Assembly (NCBI GenBank): GCA_963642145.1
Contig: CAVIFU010000039.1
Location: 1-13,706 of the forward strand
Source of the DNA: Stercoripulliclostridium_A sp963642145
Lineage (GTDB): Bacteria > Bacillota > Clostridia > Christensenellales > DTU072
Direction of reading: 5' to 3'
Length of the DNA: 13,706 nucleotides
Shown: one piece after another, positions 6,789-13,706 of the stretch
How positions within the stretch are numbered: position 1 is the first letter of the stretch
Layout: each line of letters opens with the position of its first letter
The notes under the pieces: generated by a model
What the model saw: only the letters and a program-made list of their open reading frames with translations
Told to the model about the DNA's origin: nothing
Databases searched by the model: none
Made by a program: the position numbers and the translations under genes

Positions 6789-6837
6789 AGTTATCGATAC
6801 ATATTTGCGCCGGTATCTTCACGACTTGACGATAACT
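6789..6837. promoter_or_regulatory. Nested inverted repeat upstream of the lipoprotein promoter
   Basis: AGTTATCG (6789-6796) is repeated inverted as CGATAACT (6830-6837). Inside it, GATAC and GTATC form a second dyad. The outer arm ends 12 bp before the -35 hexamer, a usual place for an activator or repressor site. The symmetry is seen; binding is inferred. Confidence 0.4.
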
Positions 6838-6849
6838 CAAATTTTACTA

Positions 6850-6878
6850 TTGACTTGCGCGCGTGTATAATATATAAT
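6850..6878 (+). promoter_or_regulatory. Strong sigma-A promoter of the lipoprotein operon
   Basis: TTGACT (6850-6855), a 17 bp spacer and a perfect TATAAT (6873-6878) lie 35 bp before the ATG at 6913. A GGAGGAG ribosome site (6904-6910) follows. Because no terminator is seen until after the M28 gene, this promoter probably serves all four downstream genes. Confidence 0.85.
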
Positions 6879-6912
6879 CGTTGTATAAACACGGAAGTGC
6901 CTCGGAGGAGAT

Positions 6913-9531
6913 ATGAATAAGAAACGACTGATTGCTTTTGTAACGGTCATAGCGATTTTGGCTATGGCGCTTACCGGCTGCTCTTTTTTTGGCTCCGATA
7001 ACGATAATCCGCGTCTGATTTTTGTCGGCATATCCGGGATAGATCCCATTGAGCTTGACGGCTCTGAAATTACCTTGCCTACGCCGACCAAGGAGGGATA
7101 TATTTTTGACGGATGGTATTTATCCAATAAGTATGATGTAAAATTCGATCAAGAATATTTGGACAGCCATTCGATTACTTCCGATCTGAAATTGTATCCG
7201 AAATGGGTGAAGATTGAAAAAGTTACGGTAACTCTCGATCCGAACGGCGGCGAGCTCGAAGAGGACAATGTAGAGATAAACAAAGGCGTCACGACCGGGC
7301 AGGAGCTCGGCATACCCACGTACTTAGGCAAGACGTTTGTCGGCTGGTACACGAGTGCGGACGGCGGCGAAAAGATGACCGATTCCGACGGCATAATCAA
7401 GAATTATTCGGGAGACGACGTCACGCTGTACGCGCATTGGGAAGCGACTTTGTACACAGTTGAGGTAAAAGCCGAGGGCACAGACGACGCGACCGTTTGG
7501 GTCGTCGGTTCGGATTCGGTCGGCGATTCGGGCTACGTTTTCGGGGATAAAATCACCGTAAGCACCGCTTGCACGGACGCGCGCTATGAATTTATGGGAT
7601 GGTATGTCGGCGATGAAGAAGAAGGCGCGTTCACTACTCTCGAAGACTATACGATAACGGATAACGTTACGCTTGTAGCCAAATGGCGAGGCGAGGAAAT
7701 CACAATCAACTTCTATATAAACGCAGATGCCGACGACAAGACTCCTGTCGTGAGGAAAGTCCGTTACGGTGAAGATTCGGAATATAAGCCGGAGCGAATA
7801 GACTACGTGTTTACCGGTTGGTATTCGGATAGGGATTGCTCGGGTACGGCAGTTTCCGCGGCAGACGGCAAACTCACATCCGTAAAGCCGGAGGGCAAAA
7901 CGCTTGCTCTTTACGCCGGCTGGAAGGAACTACCGCCGGAAGGCACTTGCGGACTGACTTATTCCGAGAGCGAAAACGCGTATACCGTTACGGGACTCAA
8001 TGACGATACGGCATCGATAGTGTATATCCCCGCAGAATACAACGGCATTACCGTTACGAGCATTGCTGCCGGCGCGTTCAGCGATTACGGTGGCAAAGCC
8101 TACGTTCTGCCTTGCACAATATCGAGCGTAGCCGAGGGCGCATTCCCGAGCGACGCTACCATATATGTAGATAACGGCGTCGATCCGTCCATCATAGCAA
8201 CGCCGGCGTTTAGCGCGTCCATGGAGATATACTTCCATTTGCTTATCAAAGATACGGGCAAAAACGCTCTCAAAGACGGAGCGTACGCCGAAGCGGACGG
8301 CAAATTCATCACCACGGAGATAACCTCCATGGCAGACGCTTTGTCGCTGTATCAATACTGCTTCTTATATACCGTCGAGGAAGTCACAATGCACTTTACG
8401 GATACCGCGTACAACGGTACGGGAACCGAGGACGATTTCAAGAACGCCGTTACAAGCAACACGAGCAATGCGCTCAACAAACTCGGACTCAAAACAAATA
8501 CAAATTCGACGTATAACATTTCTTACGATGTAAGCAATAGGACGTTCACTTACAAGTTCAAAGAGAAGAGCGAGAATCGCGTTGCAACGGTCAAAACGGA
8601 TGGCGCGGATCAACAAGTGCAATCCACGCCTGCAAACTTAGTCGCCAAAGGGAGCAAGCACGACTTCAAAATAGACAAGAAGCCGTCGTATTACGTCACG
8701 ACGTCCGAACAGCTGATTTACGCGGTGGAGCGCGGATACAAGCCGTATTTTGCGGATAAGACGTCCGAGGCGTATACGGTATACCAAAAGGCGAGGGAGG
8801 CGCTTACCGCCATAGTAAACGCCGATATGACCGACAGCGAGAAGTGTCTTCGCATACACGATTGGATTGCCGTCAACGTAATTTACGATACGGAGTTATT
8901 GAATTTGGCTAATAGCGGTAAGGCAAGCGATGAACTGCAAGGCTACCGCGAATTTAATGTCGAAGGCGTATTTATCGACGGTCGCGCGGTATGCGACGGC
9001 ATAGCCAAAGCGTTTACGCTCATGGCAATGATAGAGGGCATAGAATGCGTCAGAGTATCCGGCACGATGAACAACAGCGGTCACGCCTGGAACAAGGTTA
9101 AGTTGGACGATGTTTGGTACGTGGTAGACGTTACCGGTGACGACGTGGTTACATCGTTTGCCGAGAAAGACGCTAATGTCGAAGTGCTCAAACATGACTT
9201 TTTCCTTGCATCGGACGAAGCTATTTCCGTGACCCATACCGAAGCGGAATACGAGGACTCACAACCGGCTACCGGTACGTATGATTATTTCGGCACAAAC
9301 GGATATTACTATACGGACCAAAAGAGCTTGGATAATGCTTTTGAAAGAGTCGTGAGCTTGGCAAATGCTACCGGCGTCAAATCGGGCGATATGTTTACGT
9401 TTGAGTTCAAAGTCAAAAAAGGATTGGAAATTAACTACAATTACATCTATAAAAAAGTAGCCGACTGCACCGTTTACGGCGGTAAAGCGGACGAAAACGG
9501 CGTCGTTAGCATAATTGTAGAGGTCAAGTAG
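6913..9531 (+). CDS. Surface lipoprotein with InlB-like repeats and transglutaminase-like domain
   Basis: An 872-residue lipoprotein. The signal sequence ends in the lipobox LTGC, so Cys23 would be lipidated and the protein anchored outside the membrane. Four InlB B-repeat / Listeria-Bacteroides (Flg_new-type) modules follow, marked by GWY and W near their ends: about 50-98, 103-177, 180-259 and 262-338. Next is a leucine-rich, BspA-like stretch (about 345-420, ITVTSIAAGAF), then a region without a recognised domain (430-590). A transglutaminase-like domain (about 620-745) carries a complete Cys694 (GRAVCDG), His724 (GHAWN), Asp739 (VVDVT) triad. The fold suggests a cysteine protease or cross-linking activity on cell-surface or host proteins; the repeats would act as stalk or adhesin. 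The C-terminal part (750-872) is unassigned. It is the first gene of its operon, and the next starts 2 nt after the stop. Confidence 0.9.
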   Translation: MNKKRLIAFVTVIAILAMALTGCSFFGSDNDNPRLIFVGISGIDPIELDGSEITLPTPTKEGYIFDGWYLSNKYDVKFDQEYLDSHSITSDLKLYPKWVKIEKVTVTLDPNGGELEEDNVEINKGVTTGQELGIPTYLGKTFVGWYTSADGGEKMTDSDGIIKNYSGDDVTLYAHWEATLYTVEVKAEGTDDATVWVVGSDSVGDSGYVFGDKITVSTACTDARYEFMGWYVGDEEEGAFTTLEDYTITDNVTLVAKWRGEEITINFYINADADDKTPVVRKVRYGEDSEYKPERIDYVFTGWYSDRDCSGTAVSAADGKLTSVKPEGKTLALYAGWKELPPEGTCGLTYSESENAYTVTGLNDDTASIVYIPAEYNGITVTSIAAGAFSDYGGKAYVLPCTISSVAEGAFPSDATIYVDNGVDPSIIATPAFSASMEIYFHLLIKDTGKNALKDGAYAEADGKFITTEITSMADALSLYQYCFLYTVEEVTMHFTDTAYNGTGTEDDFKNAVTSNTSNALNKLGLKTNTNSTYNISYDVSNRTFTYKFKEKSENRVATVKTDGADQQVQSTPANLVAKGSKHDFKIDKKPSYYVTTSEQLIYAVERGYKPYFADKTSEAYTVYQKAREALTAIVNADMTDSEKCLRIHDWIAVNVIYDTELLNLANSGKASDELQGYREFNVEGVFIDGRAVCDGIAKAFTLMAMIEGIECVRVSGTMNNSGHAWNKVKLDDVWYVVDVTGDDVVTSFAEKDANVEVLKHDFFLASDEAISVTHTEAEYEDSQPATGTYDYFGTNGYYYTDQKSLDNAFERVVSLANATGVKSGDMFTFEFKVKKGLEINYNYIYKKVADCTVYGGKADENGVVSIIVEVK

Positions 9532-9533
9532 CC

Positions 9534-10838
9534 ATGAACAAGCGTTTTATCGTACTTGTATTGGTCTTGTCCGTAGCCCTTACCGCCGCTTGCGGGGCGG
9601 TGCTCGGCGCACGCGCTTATACTATAAATTCGCCCGAACCGACGAAAGTGCGCGTCGTGCGAGCGGAGGACTCGGCGGACGGGTACACCACGATATACAA
9701 GTTGCAAGGTGAAGACCTCGAAATATTGGATTTCACCGATCCGCAGATCAAGCCGTATCTCAGTGATTATGTAGAAAAATTCGGCGGTTCCAACGAAAAC
9801 ACTTTTGTGTTTTTGGAGCGGTTTGTAGTGGCTGTTAATCCCGACCTCGTCATAATAACAGGGGATCTCGTTCACAGTCTTGCCTTTGGCAATGCCGGTT
9901 TTTTCAAGGAGTATTGCGAGATGTTCGAGCGACTCGGCGTTTACTGGGCGCCAACGTTCGGCAATCATGATTGCGAAGCGGAATTCGTTGTCGATTCGGA
10001 TAAACTCGATAACGTCATAGGTCAACCCAAGAAGGAAACGCTTATCGGCTATCTTTCCTCTTTCGAGCATTGCCTTATAGAGGTAGGCGACGCCGGTGAA
10101 GGCGGCGGAGCGGGCAATTATTTCATCAACGTGCGCGACGAGAGTACCGAAGAGCTCGTTTACACGTTGTGCATGATGGATTGCGTGTCGAATATGGAAA
10201 ACAAGACGTATTTCCGCAAAAAGACGCCCGCGCAAGTCGCTTGGTACGAGCGTCACATACGCGAACTTTCGGACGCGGAATACGGCGTGGACAGAGCGCC
10301 CGAACAAGTTGTCAAATCCATGATATTCACTCACGTTGCACCGCCCGAGGCATATACCGCATTCGAGCTTGCGTGGAACGACGGAAACCCGACGTCCGAT
10401 TACTGTTACGGCAGACTGCTTGAGAACGGTTCGAGTAGCAAGGACTACCACACATGCACGTTATTTAGCAAGGTTAGGGAACTCGGAAGCACAACGGCTA
10501 TCTTTTTCGGGCACCAACACAACAACGATTTTCACGTCAAATACGAGGGCGTCGATCTTGTGTTCGGACAGCACTCCGGGCTTGCGCACTATTACCGCAT
10601 GGACGTTTGGGACGGCTACAATGTCGATATGAGCGATATATTCCGCTACGGTGACGAACGCGGCGCCGTCGAAATCAAGATCAAGTCGTCGGAGCAGTAC
10701 ACCATAGAACGTAAACTTGCAGTTGATACGATACAATATGACGATATTCGCATAGACTACGAAGCCCTTGCCGAAAAGCTTATATCCGAAGGATACAACG
10801 TCATAGGTTACCGCGAGGAGATGTCGGATGCAGCCTAA
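9534..10838 (+). CDS. Exported calcineurin-like metallophosphoesterase
   Basis: A 434-residue protein with an N-terminal hydrophobic segment (5-26). This is either a signal peptide cleaved after ARA (about 28) or an anchor. C20 is not in a proper lipobox. The phosphoesterase metal ligands run in order: Asp69 in DFTDPQ, Asp111 in ITGDLVH, Asn144-His145 in FGNHD, His267 in FTHVAPPE, and His327/His329 in FFGHQH. The first motif is D-x-Q instead of the common D-x-H. The family hydrolyses phosphomono- or diesters with two metal ions, and the exported location points to an extracellular nucleotide, lipid or wall polymer. The start lies 2 nt after the lipoprotein stop with GAGG 10 nt upstream (inside that gene), so translation is coupled. 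The C-terminus overlaps the next gene by 11 nt. Confidence 0.9.
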   Translation: MNKRFIVLVLVLSVALTAACGAVLGARAYTINSPEPTKVRVVRAEDSADGYTTIYKLQGEDLEILDFTDPQIKPYLSDYVEKFGGSNENTFVFLERFVVAVNPDLVIITGDLVHSLAFGNAGFFKEYCEMFERLGVYWAPTFGNHDCEAEFVVDSDKLDNVIGQPKKETLIGYLSSFEHCLIEVGDAGEGGGAGNYFINVRDESTEELVYTLCMMDCVSNMENKTYFRKKTPAQVAWYERHIRELSDAEYGVDRAPEQVVKSMIFTHVAPPEAYTAFELAWNDGNPTSDYCYGRLLENGSSSKDYHTCTLFSKVRELGSTTAIFFGHQHNNDFHVKYEGVDLVFGQHSGLAHYYRMDVWDGYNVDMSDIFRYGDERGAVEIKIKSSEQYTIERKLAVDTIQYDDIRIDYEALAEKLISEGYNVIGYREEMSDAA

Positions 10839-12192
10839 TATGACTATCGAGCTGCGTATCGAAGATCTCGGTATGGACTTAGAGGGGATAGGGCGGTACG
10901 AGGAGTATACCGTATTTGTGCCGTACGCGCTCCCGGGCGAGCTTGTCAAGGCAAAGGTCGATAAAGTCAAACATAACCTTGTCTTTGCAACGCTCAAAGA
11001 GATAGTCGAGCCTTCCGATAGGCGAGTCAAACCGCCTTGCAATAGGTTCGCGCGATGCGGCGGTTGCGACGTCATGCACTTGGATTATCGCGCGGGACTC
11101 GAATATAAACGCGTCAATATCGAGCGTATTTTGCGCAAAAACGCGGGATTTACGGGAGAAGTAGCGCCGTTTGTCGAGTCCGAGCCGTATGGCTATCGCA
11201 ACAAGGCGCAAATTCCGTTCGGCACGGTCAACGGCAGATTGGCTGTCGGATTTTATAAGTCCGGCACCCACAAAATAGCGTCGTGCACGAAATGCTTTTT
11301 GCACGGCGAGTGGTTCGAAAGGCTGGTCAAAGTCATGCTCGACTACGGAAACGCGCACAACCTTACCGCATACGACGAGTCTACCGGCAAGGGACTACTG
11401 CGCCACGTTGTGGCAAGGTATATAGACGGAGTGCTTACCGTTACGGTGGTTATCAACGGAGATACCCTCCCGTATGCCGAGGAGCTTTACGGGGCGTTAA
11501 CGTCGGAATTCGAGGGAGCCTCTTTGTATTATTCCGTCAACAAGGCGGATACCAACGTCATTATGGGCAAAACCGTTGTTCCCGTAGGCATAGGCAGGAC
11601 GGAAATCACGGTAGACGGCATCGCGGTAAGTCTCAATCCGTTTTCGTTTTTTCAGGTAAACGACGGAGTCAGAGCCAAGCTTTACGCGAGCATAGCGGAG
11701 CGAATATCCCCTTGCGGTAGGGCGGTAGTCGTTGACGCATATGCGGGAGTCGGCTTGCTCGGAGCAACCCTTGCAAAGCAAGGAGCAATCGTCCGCAATA
11801 TAGAGATTGTAGAAGAGGCTGTTGCCGACGGCAGGCGCCTTGCGGAACGTAACGGCGTATCGGATAGTGTGGGCTACATATGCGGTGACGCCGCCAAAGA
11901 GCTAAAATCGCTAATATCGGATACCGTTTCCAAGTATTCGGATACCCGTAAACTATATATAATTATAGATCCTCCGCGCAAAGGCATTTCGGAAGAAGTG
12001 GCGGAAACGCTCAACGCGTGCGCAGAGATCGCAACGGCGGAGCTGATATACGTGTCGTGTAATCCGGCAACGCTTGCGCGCGACGTCAAGAGGCTTACGG
12101 GGTACACTGTCGAATCCGTCACGCCGTACGACATGTTCGCGCTTACTTCCGGAGCGGAAGTTTTATGTGTAATGAAGCCTAACCAAGGCTGA
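10828..12192 (+). CDS. rlmD: 23S rRNA (uracil-C5)-methyltransferase, RlmD/RumA family
   Basis: A 454-residue SAM-dependent RNA m5U methyltransferase. A TRAM-like RNA-binding domain (about 5-60) is followed by the 4Fe-4S cysteines Cys71, Cys77, Cys80 and Cys153, spaced as in RumA. The methyltransferase domain has the SAM loop DAYAGVGLLG (303-312), DPPRKG (381-386), the nucleophile Cys411 in SCNP and the probable base Glu444. The usual FPxTxHxE box reads FALTSGAE, lacking the Pro and His. In Firmicutes one enzyme (RlmCD) may modify both U747 and U1939; this gene could be either type, so the symbol is a family-level choice. The start at 10828 is set by GAGGAG 7 nt upstream and overlaps the phosphoesterase gene by 11 nt in another frame. 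Its place among envelope genes is unexpected. Confidence 0.92.
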   Translation: MQPNMTIELRIEDLGMDLEGIGRYEEYTVFVPYALPGELVKAKVDKVKHNLVFATLKEIVEPSDRRVKPPCNRFARCGGCDVMHLDYRAGLEYKRVNIERILRKNAGFTGEVAPFVESEPYGYRNKAQIPFGTVNGRLAVGFYKSGTHKIASCTKCFLHGEWFERLVKVMLDYGNAHNLTAYDESTGKGLLRHVVARYIDGVLTVTVVINGDTLPYAEELYGALTSEFEGASLYYSVNKADTNVIMGKTVVPVGIGRTEITVDGIAVSLNPFSFFQVNDGVRAKLYASIAERISPCGRAVVVDAYAGVGLLGATLAKQGAIVRNIEIVEEAVADGRRLAERNGVSDSVGYICGDAAKELKSLISDTVSKYSDTRKLYIIIDPPRKGISEEVAETLNACAEIATAELIYVSCNPATLARDVKRLTGYTVESVTPYDMFALTSGAEVLCVMKPNQG

Positions 12193-12218
12193 ATATAACC
12201 TAAGAAAGGAGATAAAAA

Positions 12219-13472
12219 ATGGCAAAGTTACAAAAACTAATCGACAATCGTCAAGCGAGTGCTCGCTATATGGTCGATGAAATCACGCATATTTGCAAAG
12301 ATATGCCCACACGTTCCCCGGGGACAGAAGGGGAGAAAGTCGCATGCGAATACATGGCGGACGTTTTGCGCAAGGATTGCGGATGCGAGAGGGTCGCTAC
12401 GGAATCTTTTACCGAGCATCCGGGGTCGTTTTTCGGCTGGATATACATCACCGTCACTTGCGCGCTCATCAATAGTGCGTTGTACTTTTTGTTCCCGCTA
12501 CTCGGCGTAATAATATGCGCTTTGGGTTTTGCGGTCATGATAATTCAATTCGGTTGCTACACCAAGTTTGTCGATTGGATGTTCCCCAAAATGACGGGAC
12601 ACAACGTAACGGCAATCAAGAGTTGCACGGGAGAAGTTAAGGCGCGCATATTCCTCAACGGACACCCGGACGCCTGCTGGAATTGGCCGGTTAACAACAA
12701 ATTCGGCGGTGCCGTTTACGAAGGGCACGTCATTATTTCGGTATTGGGCGCGCTCATACATATGGTATTCGGCATTGTGGTATGCGCCACTGTCGGCATC
12801 GGACCCATGGTAGCCACTCCCGCAACGTACGGATGGCTCTTTTGGGTAGGCATTGCGTGCTTGGTTTTTGTGCCGTTCCTCATCGGTTTATACTTTATGT
12901 GGGACGAACACACCATCGTTGACGGAGCCAACGACAACCTTACCGGTTGCTACATGGGCATAGCCCTCCTCAAAGCGATGAAGGACGAGGGCATCGAGCT
13001 TGAACACACCGAAGTCGGCGTTATACTTTCGGGTTCCGAAGAAGCCGGACTCCGCGGAGCCAAAGCTTGGTGTGAAGCGCACAAAGGCGAATTTGACGAT
13101 GTGCCCACTTGGATAATATCCTATGACACCATACACGATCCCAAATTCCTTGCCGTCAACTATCGCGATCTTAACGGCACCGTCAAGACCGATAAGGAAA
13201 TCGGCGACGCGTTCATGGCGTCGGCAAAAGAACTCGGCATAACCTGCAACAAGAGTATGGTGCCTCCGTTCGGCGGAGCTACCGACACCGCGGCGTTTAC
13301 CCAAGCCGGATTCAGAGCTACCGGCATTACCGCGCTCAACCACGTTCTCGAAGACTACTACCACACCCTCAAAGACAGTTACGACAACCTCAATGAAGAA
13401 TGCTTAGCCGATTGCTACGCCGTAACCGCGAACTTGGTGCAAAAATTTGACGCCATGCACGAGAACAAATAA
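12219..13472 (+). CDS. M28 family peptidase with two inserted membrane hairpins
   Basis: A 417-residue zinc aminopeptidase of the M28 family. Ligands appear in the family order: His149 and Asp151 (GHPDA), Asp239 (GANDN, bridging), Glu274 (base) and Glu275 (SGSEEAG), Asp303 (ISYDT) and His382 (YYHTLKD). Two pairs of hydrophobic helices interrupt the domain: about 73-111 between the N-terminal helix and HPD, and about 169-193 plus 204-228 between HPD and the bridging Asp. Because they come in pairs, all soluble parts lie on one face, probably the cytoplasmic one, as no signal peptide is present. A strong AGGAG (12207-12211) lies 7 nt before the ATG, 26 nt after the methyltransferase stop, with no terminator between, so it is probably the last gene of the operon. 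The substrate is unknown; it may be small peptides or membrane-linked ones. Confidence 0.9.
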   Translation: MAKLQKLIDNRQASARYMVDEITHICKDMPTRSPGTEGEKVACEYMADVLRKDCGCERVATESFTEHPGSFFGWIYITVTCALINSALYFLFPLLGVIICALGFAVMIIQFGCYTKFVDWMFPKMTGHNVTAIKSCTGEVKARIFLNGHPDACWNWPVNNKFGGAVYEGHVIISVLGALIHMVFGIVVCATVGIGPMVATPATYGWLFWVGIACLVFVPFLIGLYFMWDEHTIVDGANDNLTGCYMGIALLKAMKDEGIELEHTEVGVILSGSEEAGLRGAKAWCEAHKGEFDDVPTWIISYDTIHDPKFLAVNYRDLNGTVKTDKEIGDAFMASAKELGITCNKSMVPPFGGATDTAAFTQAGFRATGITALNHVLEDYYHTLKDSYDNLNEECLADCYAVTANLVQKFDAMHENK

Positions 13473-13516
13473 TATATATAGCACATTACGCTCTTAAACC
13501 AACGAACCGCGTATAG

Positions 13517-13651
13517 CTAAATATACACGCCCGGTGGGCGCGGTGATATACATCGCCTACGGCGACGGTAAAGGATTCTTAAAAAGAAAAACCAAATATA
13601 TACTTTTTCGGCTCTGTAAGACTTTACGGAGCCGATTTACTTTTGTTCAAT
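13517..13651 (-). repeat. Hairpin-array repeat element, copy B (inverted, short)
   Basis: Read on the minus strand, the leader (13651-13567) is followed by hairpin TCGCC-gta-GGCGA (13566-13552), one exact GTATATCACC (13551-13542), hairpin CGCCC-acc-GGGCG (13541-13527) and a degenerate last unit GTATATTTAG (13526-13517). The order leader, hairpins and degenerate GYATATTTA end is the same as in copy A, but with one full constant unit instead of eight. It starts 44 nt past the M28 stop codon and faces that gene, just as copy A faces DUF4364. The two leaders are about 83% identical by hand alignment. Confidence 0.9.
13608..13644 (+). terminator. Terminator-like hairpin inside repeat copy B
   Basis: On the plus strand TCGGCTCTGTAA (13608-13619) pairs with TTACGGAGCCGA (13624-13635): 12 pairs, one of them U-G, around a GACT loop. 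TTTACTTTT follows. It would end the lipoprotein-M28 transcript about 170 nt past the last stop codon. No T-rich tail exists on the minus side, so it appears one-directional. The U-tract is interrupted, which lowers certainty. Confidence 0.6.
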
Positions 13652-13655
13652 CGGT

Positions 13656-13671
13656 CCCCACCCGCCCACCC
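13656..13671 (-). other. G-quadruplex motif
   Basis: The minus strand reads GGGTGGGCGGGTGGGG: four runs of at least three G joined by single-base loops, the most stable class of intramolecular quadruplex. It lies between the last unit of array C and the leader of copy B. Confidence 0.85.
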
Positions 13672-13674
13672 ATA

Positions 13675-13706
13675 AAATATATACATCGCTTGCGCGACGG
13701 TGATAT
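13675..13706 (-). repeat. End of a third hairpin array, copy C (cut by window edge)
   Basis: On the minus strand the window begins with ATATCACC (the last 8 bases of a constant unit). A 14-nt hairpin TCGC-gcaa-GCGA (13698-13685) and a degenerate terminal unit GTATATATTT (13684-13675) follow. It has the same polarity as copy B and would be followed by it in tandem. The leader and any further units lie outside the window. Confidence 0.8.

Overview
The window looks like chromosomal sequence from an uncultured, probably gut-dwelling Clostridia-type Firmicute. The evidence is a DUF4364 protein, a MdlB-like heterodimeric ABC exporter pair with Clostridia-style Walker motifs, strong AGGAG-type ribosome binding sites, sigma-A promoters and short intergenic spaces. 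The lineage is inferred from protein families and gene style, not from any marker gene. Both edges lie in the same family of repeat element, so this may be a complete metagenomic contig whose assembly stopped at repeats.

Layout: (1) 1-313, a repeat element made of an ~86 bp leader followed by an array of 25 bp units. Each unit is a constant GTATATCACC plus a 15-nt hairpin whose arms vary but stay complementary. (2) 313-840 (-), a DUF4364 protein, and 987-2444 (-), a membrane-anchored M20 metallopeptidase. Each has its own promoter, and a good intrinsic terminator lies between them. (3) 2445-3015, a divergent intergenic region with three perfect DnaA boxes (TTATCCACA) 20-22 bp apart, two weaker boxes, an AT-rich stretch and a strong promoter. 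Every gene in the window points away from it. (4) 3016-6694 (+), two adjacent ABC half-transporters forming a heterodimeric exporter with one degenerate and one consensus ATP site, closed by a terminator. (5) 6913-13472 (+), a probable four-gene operon behind a near-perfect promoter: a surface lipoprotein with InlB-like repeats and a transglutaminase-like domain, an exported calcineurin-like phosphoesterase, an RlmD-type 23S rRNA m5U methyltransferase, and an M28 peptidase whose catalytic domain is split by two membrane hairpins. (6) 13517-13706, a second, short copy of the repeat element in inverted orientation. Its leader carries a terminator-like hairpin facing the operon. Beyond it come a four-tract G-quadruplex motif on the minus strand and the end of a third array cut by the window edge.

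The protein genes are mostly recognisable housekeeping or envelope functions. The least explained material is the hairpin-array element (leader + covarying hairpin units + fixed degenerate terminal unit), present at least three times here. Both complete copies lie just past the 3' end of a gene and point towards it. The DnaA-box cluster at the point where gene orientation switches is the second item worth following up.
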